From a virus, in IMG/VR virus record IMGVR_UViG_3300020020_000050, positions 1 through 48,783 of that record: 48,783 nt of DNA, one strand, 5' to 3'. The notes beneath the pieces are model-generated. The model saw nothing but the letters and a program-made list of their open reading frames with translations. It was not told the origin of the DNA and searched no databases. How positions within the stretch are numbered: position 1 is the stretch's first letter; each line of letters begins with the position of its first letter. The position numbers were made by a program, and so were the translations under genes. Shown piece by piece: positions 6,502-12,135 of the stretch.

Positions 6502-6536
6502 GCACCGTTACCCGATAACGGTGCTATAATCTGCAC
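6502..6536 (+). promoter_or_regulatory. Early promoter cassette 12 (leaderless variant)
   Basis: Perfect 9-bp palindrome GCACCGTTA-CCCGA-TAACGGTGC (6502-6524), TATAAT (6525-6530) and then only CTGCAC before ATG 6537. The expected transcription start falls on or next to the ATG; the usual leader and AGAAAG are missing. Confidence 0.85.
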
Positions 6537-6782
6537 ATGATGAATGCAAACCAAACCCGCGAAGCAGTAGCAGCAGCCGCCCAGGCGCACGGCTTCGAAC
6601 TCGTCGCATCCGACCTGCGTCGCGGCCTGTTCTTCGTGCGCAAGGGCACTGAGGTTCGCTCGCTCGGATCGGGCGCACTGTATCGCAACATGCCCGCGTC
6701 GATGATCGCTGGCGTCGTCGCACTGACAGTGCGCGAGGGCAATCGGATCGACACTATCAAAGGATCGAGGTACTTCGCATGA
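6537..6782 (+). CDS. Small early protein, probably from a leaderless mRNA
   Basis: 81 residues (MMNANQTREAVAAAAQAHGFELVASDLRRGLFFVRKG...). The ATG is seven bases after the -10 hexamer, so the message would have little or no 5' leader; no Shine-Dalgarno is visible. The fold suggestion (helix, then strands) is too weak to name. First of a four-gene coupled run ending at 7812. Confidence 0.75.
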   Translation: MMNANQTREAVAAAAQAHGFELVASDLRRGLFFVRKGTEVRSLGSGALYRNMPASMIAGVVALTVREGNRIDTIKGSRYFA

Positions 6783-6958
6783 ACAACACCGCACAAACAA
6801 CCGCAGAGCGTCAATCGCTCTATCGAGCACGACGCACTATCGAGGGCAAGACCGAAGTGCGCGGCATCTACCTCTTGCCCGAGCAACACGCACTGCTGCG
6901 AGCACTGGCTCGCGATCTGAACAACACACCAAAGGAAAAACATGAACACGATGAATGA
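6779..6958 (+). CDS. Small protein, possibly ribbon-helix-helix type
   Basis: 59 residues. The start overlaps the upstream stop (ATGA at 6779). The segment ARRTIEGKTEVRGIYLLPEQHALLRALARDL has the strand-helix-helix layout of small ribbon-helix-helix DNA-binding proteins, where a short strand precedes LPxxxxxLLRxLA; DNA binding is inferred only. The 3' end overlaps the next gene by 17 bases. Confidence 0.7.
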   Translation: MNNTAQTTAERQSLYRARRTIEGKTEVRGIYLLPEQHALLRALARDLNNTPKEKHEHDE

Positions 6959-7214
6959 ACACGTCACGAGCACGAAGAACATGATCTTCATCCCGGCGCA
7001 CATGGCTCTTACATTCGTTGATGCTCCAATGATCGGCGTCAAGCTGGGCGAAAAAGGCTTCTGGCCTATCTTTCATCCGGACCATGAAGAACTGAACGGA
7101 CGACCCGCAAGCGATACCGTGCTGCGGTCCGCTGTGCAGGCGTCGATGTTCGGATGGGATGCGCCTTGCGCACGTGAAGCAATCGAGTGGCTCGAAAATG
7201 CGCCGCCCACGTGA
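6942..7214 (+). CDS. Small early protein, unknown function
   Basis: 90 residues. AAAGGAAAAAC upstream of 6942 gives a good ribosome binding site inside the preceding gene. Mixed alpha/beta with no clear motif (GVKLGEKGFWPIFHPDHEEL). Its stop overlaps the start of the metallopeptidase gene by 17 bases, so it belongs to the same translated unit. Confidence 0.7.
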   Translation: MNTMNEHVTSTKNMIFIPAHMALTFVDAPMIGVKLGEKGFWPIFHPDHEELNGRPASDTVLRSAVQASMFGWDAPCAREAIEWLENAPPT

Positions 7215-7812
7215 TAACCAACGCAGCAAGGTCTACAGGTGGCAGGACCGCGTGCGCCTGCCCTGTGAGACGTTCAAGACCCTGGAAGAGTGCGAAGCGT
7301 ACCTGAGGCCGATCTGGCGTGCAGAGCGCGGCCGATACGGGCACGCACGTGTACCCTTGCCGATCATCGAGCGGCCCGCCTGGGGGCAGCGTAGCGCGAT
7401 TGCGCACGAAGATCACCGCATCACCCTCCCGCGATGGGCTCGCAAGCCTGACACGATCCTGCACGAGGCCGCGCACCGGCTGACACCGGCCGACGAAGGA
7501 CATGGCCCGCGATTCGTCGGTGTGCTGATCGGCCTGATGTGTCGGCACCTGGGATATGACGCTGACACGCTCATGGCTGCGGCCGACGCAATGGGCGTGA
7601 AGTATCACGTGCGCAGCAACGGCAGCGTGCCGGTGATTGCTCGCGGTCCCTCTGCTGCCGTCGCACGAGCGATACGCGACGAAGGCCCGATGACTGAAAT
7701 GGACCTCGCGTGCTGGTGTGACCTGACCTACTTGCAAGTACGCGGTGCCGCTATGCATTTGATCAAGACTGGCCGAGCCCGATGGCTCAGAAAGAAATTA
7801 ATTCTGATTTAG
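7198..7812 (+). CDS. Zincin-type metallopeptidase-like protein
   Basis: 204 residues from the ATG at 7198. Residues 89-93 are HEAAH, followed by a third histidine at 102 in EGHGPRF, the HExxH-x8-H arrangement of zinc metallopeptidase-like phage proteins (SprT/zincin type). Residues about 150-204 (RAIRDEGPMTEMDLACWCDL ... VRGAAMHLIKTGRARWL) look like a winged-helix domain. A peptidase fused to a DNA-binding domain would fit a cleaver of a host or phage regulator; this is inference. Last gene of the unit behind cassette 12. Confidence 0.75.
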   Translation: MRRPRDNQRSKVYRWQDRVRLPCETFKTLEECEAYLRPIWRAERGRYGHARVPLPIIERPAWGQRSAIAHEDHRITLPRWARKPDTILHEAAHRLTPADEGHGPRFVGVLIGLMCRHLGYDADTLMAAADAMGVKYHVRSNGSVPVIARGPSAAVARAIRDEGPMTEMDLACWCDLTYLQVRGAAMHLIKTGRARWLRKKLILI

Positions 7813-7868
7813 TTGCGTTACGCGGAAACGCGGTGCTATAATTCGGTCACACCAACCGAAAGACGAAC
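7813..7868 (+). promoter_or_regulatory. Early promoter/leader cassette 13
   Basis: TTGCGT (7813-7818), palindrome GCGTTA-CGCGG-AAACGC (7815-7831, one mismatch), extended -10 TGC-TATAAT (7837-7842), leader CACACCAACCGAAAGACGAAC, ATG 7869. Confidence 0.8.
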
Positions 7869-8198
7869 ATGAACGCACTTCAAGCCGCTTGCCCCAAATG
7901 CAATCCCCTGTATCCTGAACTGGATGAAGACGGAATCCCTTACACGTGTTATGCATGCTGCGACACCGGCATCGTGTCGAAGGATTACGCTGACGCTTAC
8001 CTGCGTGACCTCGACGACGCTTGCGAGTATCGCGGTATGCGTCCTGTCGTGAACGGCAAGCATCAGCGCCTTGACGGTGACGAATACGATAGCTGGTACG
8101 TCGCCGAGCCGCTGCTTCCCGCGTCGCTCTTCCCGAAGGCCCGCCGCGCCGCGCCGGTTTACGCCGCTCTTGAGTTGGACGACGATCTTCCCTTCTGA
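7869..8198 (+). CDS. Cys-rich, probably zinc-binding early protein
   Basis: 109 residues, acidic. C8xxC11 and C27xxC30C31 (ACPKCNP ... TCYACCDTG) form a likely zinc ribbon at the N-terminus, followed by an acidic region ending LELDDDLPF. The start is fixed by the leader of cassette 13. It may bind a nucleic acid or protein partner; no family recognised. Confidence 0.75.
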   Translation: MNALQAACPKCNPLYPELDEDGIPYTCYACCDTGIVSKDYADAYLRDLDDACEYRGMRPVVNGKHQRLDGDEYDSWYVAEPLLPASLFPKARRAAPVYAALELDDDLPF

Positions 8199-8208
8199 AA
8201 ATAAATTT

Positions 8209-8272
8209 CGCCGTTACGCAATAACGGCGATTTTCTTGATATACTCTAGGCTTCAGCAACCGAAAGACAGAA
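8209..8272 (+). promoter_or_regulatory. Early promoter/leader cassette 14 (variant)
   Basis: Perfect 8-bp palindrome CGCCGTTA-CGCAA-TAACGGCG (8209-8229), then ATTTTCTTGA and TATACT (8240-8245), leader CAGCAACCGAAAGACAGAA, ATG 8273. The -10 is about 10 bases farther from the palindrome than usual and the hairpin is followed by a short T run, so it may also terminate. Confidence 0.75.
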
Positions 8273-8581
8273 ATGAAAACCGCAAAGATCACGAAAATCC
8301 TGGGCACCATCAGCGGCGACACCGTCGAAGTGGTGATGTATATCGACGGCGAATACGCAGGCCGCGCCGTCACCGACGGTGACACTGGCGCGAAGATGGC
8401 GGCTGCATGGGTTGCCGAAGATCACGCTGCACTCGTGAAAGAAGTTGCCCGCTGCACACGCTACATCGCGCATCTGCGAGCGTTCAACGATCCGATGCTT
8501 CACGCCTACGAAGATCGCCGCGCCGAAGCCCGCGCCGCTATCATGACCCTCTTGATCGACGGTGGCGAGGTGGCAGCATGA
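8273..8581 (+). CDS. Small early protein, unknown function
   Basis: 102 residues: an N-terminal beta-rich part (KITKILGTISGDTVEVVMYIDG) and a helical C-terminal half (AALVKEVARCTRYIAHLRAF). Start fixed by the cassette 14 leader; ATGA overlap with the next gene. Confidence 0.75.
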   Translation: MKTAKITKILGTISGDTVEVVMYIDGEYAGRAVTDGDTGAKMAAAWVAEDHAALVKEVARCTRYIAHLRAFNDPMLHAYEDRRAEARAAIMTLLIDGGEVAA

Positions 8582-8823
8582 CAATGCCCTTCAATGCTGG
8601 CCTGCTGCGCAAGCAAGCCGCGAACACCCTGGCCCGCGTCGAGGGCATCGCAGACGAAGCCAGCAAGCCCCACCGGGCTAGCCTACCGGCGCACATCCTG
8701 TGCAGCCTGGAACTCGGTGCCGTCGCTCAGTGGATCGCCAATCAGGACGCCAGCGTCGACACGACGCGTGTCGTCGAGATCGCGCAACAAGCTGTTGCAA
8801 ATATTCATCGCAAATATTCTTGA
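8578..8823 (+). CDS. Small helical early protein
   Basis: 81 residues, mostly helical (LLRKQAANTLARVEGIADEA; LGAVAQWIANQ). The start at 8578 overlaps the upstream stop. Second gene of the cassette 14 unit. No family recognised. Confidence 0.75.
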   Translation: MTMPFNAGLLRKQAANTLARVEGIADEASKPHRASLPAHILCSLELGAVAQWIANQDASVDTTRVVEIAQQAVANIHRKYS

Positions 8824-8831
8824 TCCTGCCG

Positions 8832-8883
8832 CCCGTTACGCGATAACGGGTTATACTAGCGGCTCACCAACAGAAAGACAGAA
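8832..8883 (+). promoter_or_regulatory. Early promoter/leader cassette 15
   Basis: Perfect 7-bp palindrome CCCGTTA-CGCGA-TAACGGG (8832-8850), TATACT (8852-8857), leader AGCGGCTCACCAACAGAAAG then ACAGAA, ATG 8884. The outer arm bases differ from the common form but still pair. Confidence 0.8.
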
Positions 8884-9129
8884 ATGCAAGACCTCAACAA
8901 GTTCGCCTTCAACAAACAAACCGGCCTGCTGTCCGCTAGCCTCTCCGACCTGGGCATGCGCAAACTGCCGACCGAAGTTTCGATCCGCTCGCACCTCACC
9001 GGGCACGTCATCAAGTTCGTGTACGACAATGAAGCCGCCGAGCGTCATGAATTTTGGGATGGCGAAATGGCCGAATACGTGCCGACCACCGCATGTAAAG
9101 TCAAGAAGCTCGCGATCATCGCAGCCTAA
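8884..9129 (+). CDS. Small early protein, unknown function
   Basis: 81 residues, beta-rich (VSIRSHLTGHVIKFVYDNEA; FWDGEMAEYVP). Single gene between cassettes 15 and 16, with start fixed by the leader. No recognised family. Confidence 0.75.
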   Translation: MQDLNKFAFNKQTGLLSASLSDLGMRKLPTEVSIRSHLTGHVIKFVYDNEAAERHEFWDGEMAEYVPTTACKVKKLAIIAA

Positions 9130-9138
9130 AAATAAGTT

Positions 9139-9193
9139 GCACCGTTACGGAATAACGGTGCTATAATCAAGCCTCACCAACAGAAAGACAGAA
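9139..9193 (+). promoter_or_regulatory. Early promoter/leader cassette 16
   Basis: Perfect 9-bp palindrome GCACCGTTA-CGGAA-TAACGGTGC (9139-9161), TATAAT (9162-9167), leader CTCACCAACAGAAAGACAG, ATG 9194. Confidence 0.85.
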
Positions 9194-9433
9194 ATGACCA
9201 CGATCTACACTCCCGAACAAACTTCTTCCATCTTCTTCGCGCTGACCGAAGCCGAAATGGGCAACAACGGCTACGCGAACGTGCCCACGCTCGACCCTGT
9301 CGTGATCGAAGCCCTGAAGATCGCCGGTTTCCGCGTCATCGCAGCACGCGACCTCTTCGGCGTCGCATGCTCACGCGTGTTCACGCCGAAGGGCTGGGCA
9401 GCAGCGCTGGAAGAGACTTACCTCTACCCCTAA
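9194..9433 (+). CDS. Small early protein, unknown function
   Basis: 79 residues, acidic, with an alpha/beta pattern (VVIEALKIAGFRVIAARDLFG). Single gene between cassettes 16 and 17; the start is fixed by the leader. No recognised family. Confidence 0.75.
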   Translation: MTTIYTPEQTSSIFFALTEAEMGNNGYANVPTLDPVVIEALKIAGFRVIAARDLFGVACSRVFTPKGWAAALEETYLYP

Positions 9434-9441
9434 AATAAAGT

Positions 9442-9496
9442 GCACCGTTACGCTGTAGCGGTGCTATAATTCAGGCTCACCAACAGAAAGACAGAA
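9442..9496 (+). promoter_or_regulatory. Early promoter/leader cassette 17
   Basis: Palindrome GCACCGTTA-CGCTG-TAGCGGTGC (9442-9464, one mismatch), TATAAT (9465-9470), leader CTCACCAACAGAAAGACAG, ATG 9497. Last copy of the array. Confidence 0.85.
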
Positions 9497-9745
9497 ATGA
9501 CACACTACTACGAAGAAACGCAAGAGCAGAAAGACGCGTTCTGGTCCTGGGCAGTCGGCGAAGATCAAGCCCGCGCCGCTGTGAAGGCAGTGCTCGCCGC
9601 ACGCGCCGCTAAGCGCACCGCTGCCGGTGTCATGCGCTGCGGCCGGTGCATGGGTGCCGGTTGGATCAGGTGCTTCTCGCACGTCGCAGCCGGTGTGTGC
9701 TTCGCGTGCGACGGCAAGGGCACCGTCTCGGGCCTGGACATCTAA
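9497..9745 (+). CDS. Small protein with DnaJ-type zinc-finger motif
   Basis: 82 residues. After a helical N-terminus, residues 48-77 contain CGRCMGAGWIRC and CFACDGKG, the CxxCxGxG repeats of the DnaJ central zinc-binding domain. In DnaJ these bind unfolded protein; here a single pair of repeats suggests a zinc-stabilised protein-interaction module. First of four closely linked genes behind cassette 17. Confidence 0.8.
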   Translation: MTHYYEETQEQKDAFWSWAVGEDQARAAVKAVLAARAAKRTAAGVMRCGRCMGAGWIRCFSHVAAGVCFACDGKGTVSGLDI

Positions 9746-9747
9746 TC

Positions 9748-9945
9748 ATGATCAAGAAGACCATCACCTACACTGCCGACAACGGCGACATCTACGAGGC
9801 CACAAAGGCCGCGCCTGCGGACGCCTGGGACGTGAATCATCCGGCCGGTGCGTTCCGCATGTACGGCACGCAACTCGAAGTGCGGCACACGATGAAAGAG
9901 ATCGCGAAGAAAATGTCTAACGACGAAGGGGAACAAAATGGCTGA
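9748..9945 (+). CDS. Small early protein, unknown function
   Basis: 65 residues (MIKKTITYTADNGDIYEA...), beta-rich N-terminus then a basic helix (MKEIAKKMSNDEGEQ). The start at 9748 is two bases after the previous stop. The 3' end overlaps the next gene by 8 bases. Confidence 0.7.
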   Translation: MIKKTITYTADNGDIYEATKAAPADAWDVNHPAGAFRMYGTQLEVRHTMKEIAKKMSNDEGEQNG

Positions 9946-10171
9946 TTACGCAGGATGGCCGAAGGACATGCTAGGCGAGATTTTCGATGGCATGATGAAG
10001 AACATCGCCGAGCGTCCCTATTGGGTCGGGATGGGCGAGAAACAAGCATTCGACGCTGTGCGGTCCGGCCGCATGTCGTTCGACGATTTCGAGAAGTGGT
10101 CCGCGTACCGCTTCGAAGAGAAAGAAGAAGCAAAGCGCTTCATTCACACCGGCAGGAGCAATCGCACATGA
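9938..10171 (+). CDS. Small helical early protein
   Basis: 77 residues, helical and charged (MLGEIFDGMMKNIAERPYWV; FEEKEEAKRFIHTGR). AAGGGG lies about 8 bases upstream of the ATG. ATGA overlap with the next gene at 10168. No recognised family. Confidence 0.7.
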   Translation: MADYAGWPKDMLGEIFDGMMKNIAERPYWVGMGEKQAFDAVRSGRMSFDDFEKWSAYRFEEKEEAKRFIHTGRSNRT

Positions 10172-10356
10172 GATACGTCACGAACAACCTCGCGCTCTAT
10201 CGCATGAGCGAACGCAACTACCGGCGCATGCTGCGCTTGATCGCGAACGATGAGCCTATGAGCGTCGATAGCTTCGGTGTGTTCCTGGGCACCATCGACG
10301 CCGAGATCAGCCGCCTAGAGCCCGATGACGCACGCCTGAAGCTCAAAGAAGGCTAA
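10168..10356 (+). CDS. Small helical early protein, end of early block
   Basis: 62 residues (MRYVTNNLALYRMSERNYRRML...), predicted all-helical. Last plus-strand gene of the left block. Its TAA (10354-10356) overlaps the stop of the convergent minus-strand gene, with no terminator between them. Confidence 0.7.
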   Translation: MRYVTNNLALYRMSERNYRRMLRLIANDEPMSVDSFGVFLGTIDAEISRLEPDDARLKLKEG

Positions 10357-10523
10357 CGCTTGCGCTTCGCCGCCGCTGCCTTGCGATGCACAGCATAGGT
10401 AAGTTGAACCGGGTTGTGCAGTATTGGCGTGATGTTACGGCACTCGCCAAACACCACAGGCAGAAGCCTGTCCGCATTCGGGCCTATGCCGCCCATCTTC
10501 GAGGTCGACTTCTTCAGCGACAT
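10353..10523 (-). CDS. Chimeric 56-residue basic protein containing a tail-protein fragment
   Basis: 56 residues. The N-terminus MSLKKSTSK and C-terminus YAVHRKAAAAKRKR match those of its upstream neighbour (MPLKKSTSK ... YAVKRRAAAKKAKR), but the middle (GGIGPNADRLLPVVFGECRN then ITPIL) matches the giant tail protein of this phage (GGTGPNASRLVPITFGECHN then ITPVL). Over 79 ungapped bases (10421-10499 against 41379-41457) about 70% agree by eye, same frame. It looks like a paralogue whose core was replaced by a foreign tail-gene piece. Whether it is still expressed is unknown. Confidence 0.65.
   Translation of the reverse strand: MSLKKSTSKMGGIGPNADRLLPVVFGECRNITPILHNPVQLTYAVHRKAAAAKRKR
10421..10499 (-). 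repeat. Fragment homologous to the tail-tip gene
   Basis: 79 bases that align without gaps, at about 70% identity by eye, to 41379-41457 inside the 2058-residue tail protein gene, on the same strand and in the same reading frame. The mate is not identical, so the donor may be a related phage and not this genome. Confidence 0.7.
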
Positions 10524-10527
10524 GACA

Positions 10528-10671
10528 CTAACGCTTGGCCTTCTTCGCCGCTGCCCTGCGCTTCACCGCGTAGGCAATGGCGACGGCTTGTTTCACCGGC
10601 TTGCCGCTCTTGATTTCGGCCTTGATGTTCTTCGCGAAGGCTTTCTTCGATGTGGATTTCTTGAGCGGCAT
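10528..10671 (-). CDS. Small basic Lys/Ala-rich phage protein (DUF6496-like)
   Basis: 47 residues, MPLKKSTSKKAFAKNIKAEI ... AVAIAYAVKRRAAAKKAKR. This matches a common small phage protein type (PLKKGxSKKxxxxNIKxxxxxGKPxKQAVAIA), which I associate with DUF6496. The start at 10671 overlaps the stop of the upstream membrane gene (TAATG). The strong positive charge suggests binding to DNA or RNA; the function is not known. Confidence 0.8.
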   Translation of the reverse strand: MPLKKSTSKKAFAKNIKAEIKSGKPVKQAVAIAYAVKRRAAAKKAKR

Positions 10672-10814
10672 TACGCTACCCTCCCCACTAGTTGCGCAGC
10701 AACGAGACACGCGAGGCCCGCCGCCGTGAGGTTCAAGCGGCCCGTCGTCACGCCAATTGCCGCAACGATAAACAGGATCAGCGCTGCGACTAAAAACAAA
10801 AGAGAGATTGTCAT
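10671..10814 (-). CDS. Small two-helix membrane protein
   Basis: 47 residues: MTISLLFLVAALILFIVAAI, then GVTTGRLNLTAAG and a second hydrophobic stretch. GGAGGTGG lies 4 bases upstream of the ATG, a strong Shine-Dalgarno. This is the look of a very common 45-50-residue membrane protein near phage structural genes. It is coupled to the DUF6496-like gene by a TAATG overlap. Confidence 0.75.
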   Translation of the reverse strand: MTISLLFLVAALILFIVAAIGVTTGRLNLTAAGLACLVAAQLVGRVA

Positions 10815-11026
10815 GATCCACCTCCGTAAACGCGTGAACGATACTTCACACGATTCTCGCCTGGGCGCTTCACCGGCCTTGCGTTCGCCTTCTCAAGCCG
10901 ATCTACTTGCTCGCGTAGTTTCGAGGCTAAATGAGTGTCAGCATGGTCTTGCTTGTCCAACTTCTTCATCATGTCAGTGAAGTCGGATGCATCTTCGATT
11001 GCACGATTCAACATTTCCATAATCAT
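10811..11026 (-). CDS. Small helical protein downstream of head gene
   Basis: 71 residues, charged and helical (NRAIEDASDFTDMMKKLDKQ), basic C-terminus ending GGGS. It overlaps the stop of the Mu F-like head gene at its start (ATGA) and the start of the membrane-protein gene at its end. Probably a late small protein of unknown role. Confidence 0.75.
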   Translation of the reverse strand: MIMEMLNRAIEDASDFTDMMKKLDKQDHADTHLASKLREQVDRLEKANARPVKRPGENRVKYRSRVYGGGS

Positions 11027-12132
11027 AGTCCTGCACGTTTGAATGCGGCTGCGTTGCGCTTGCGCAATTCGTCTAGGTTGATCTCTTCACCGCGTGCGGT
11101 GCGCATGTCTTCGAGCGATAAGCCGCCTTCGTTGAATAGCTTTGCTCGCTTCTCGCCGAGCACCTGAATCTGTCGTGTCTCCGATTGATTACCGAGCCAC
11201 TCTTCGTAGGTTGTCTTCCCTGGAACACTGCCATCCATGCTCGCACGATCACCCACGTCGAATTCTTCGATGTCACCCACTGCACCGAGTTCTTTCCATG
11301 ACTTCGTGAGTTGCACATAGGTCGATCTGCACTGCCAGTGTAAGCGGCCTGGACCTGCACCCCACGGATATTCGTGATCGACCGGCTTGCGATCTAGCGT
11401 ATACAACTTGCCGTCACGCACTTGGCATTCTGGTGTCGTGCGATTGTCCAGGGTCGACAACCATTGTAGGTTACCGAGAATGTCCCTGTTCGCTTCGGTC
11501 ACTCGATCATGTGCGAATTGTGCGGTGTGTGACAGTGCCGTGCGCACGATGGCTTTCGTCTCGCGTCGTGAGGCTTCGAAGAGCCCATCACGGTACTTGT
11601 TCTCGCGTGTGCCACGCAAGTCACGCACGATCTGATCTGTCGTGCGGTTCTGCACATAACCGTTCGCGATGGTCTGACGAATCAGCTTTGCCTTACTTGC
11701 CTCTTGATCCTTGAGCACCTCAGAAAGTAGCGTGCCCTGGAATGGCCTGGACATCGCGCCCGCATAGACTTGATTGATGTCCATGCGTGCGATCTCGATG
11801 GATGGCGGCATGTTCCGCGCAAGCATGCCCTCTTGAAATTGAAGCTCGATGTCTATAAGCCCTTTCATTTCATCACGTAGCGTTGTGTCAAGTGATGCAT
11901 ACGCCTTGTGATTGAGATCACGCACGCCTTCGAGCAGCACCTCTAAGCGCTTGACCGTGAAGCGTTCCGGCGTCATGTATTCGAGCTTGCTCACAAGCTC
12001 AGAGAACAACGCAGCATCAGCACGATTCAACGCAGCGATAATGCGCCGCACGACGTTATCCGAGTAGGATCGCAAGTCGACCGCATGGTCGATCTGCGCA
12101 TCACGTAGCTCGATGTTGATCGACTTGCCCAC
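11023..12132 (-). CDS. Phage head morphogenesis protein, SPP1 gp7 / Mu F type
   Basis: 369 residues. A helical N-terminal half (about 1-200) precedes the family signature at residues 224-270: WLSTLDNRTTPECQVRDGK, then GRLHWQCRS, with C236, H265 and C268 in place. Members are minor capsid proteins, present in few copies near the portal and sometimes ejected with DNA. It lies directly downstream of the portal gene, as usual. The start ATG at 12132 is three bases from the portal stop. Confidence 0.9.
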   Translation of the reverse strand: MGKSINIELRDAQIDHAVDLRSYSDNVVRRIIAALNRADAALFSELVSKLEYMTPERFTVKRLEVLLEGVRDLNHKAYASLDTTLRDEMKGLIDIELQFQEGMLARNMPPSIEIARMDINQVYAGAMSRPFQGTLLSEVLKDQEASKAKLIRQTIANGYVQNRTTDQIVRDLRGTRENKYRDGLFEASRRETKAIVRTALSHTAQFAHDRVTEANRDILGNLQWLSTLDNRTTPECQVRDGKLYTLDRKPVDHEYPWGAGPGRLHWQCRSTYVQLTKSWKELGAVGDIEEFDVGDRASMDGSVPGKTTYEEWLGNQSETRQIQVLGEKRAKLFNEGGLSLEDMRTARGEEINLDELRKRNAAAFKRAGL

Positions 12133-12135
12133 GCC

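Noticed and set aside
7066-7758. 230-codon open frame on the minus strand
   Set aside because: It lies opposite the HEAAH metallopeptidase gene, has no coupling or start signal, and its translation lacks any motif. GC-rich codon use of the true gene keeps the opposite frame open.
2656-9464. Cassette palindromes as simple rho-independent terminators
   Set aside because: Most are followed by TATAAT and not by a T run, and are placed at fixed spacing from a -10 and a start codon. Only the 8209 copy has some T-rich sequence after it.
512-9511. CRISPR-like array from evenly spread repeats
   Set aside because: Spacing is irregular and set by gene length; the repeats hold promoter and start signals; the intervening DNA is coding.
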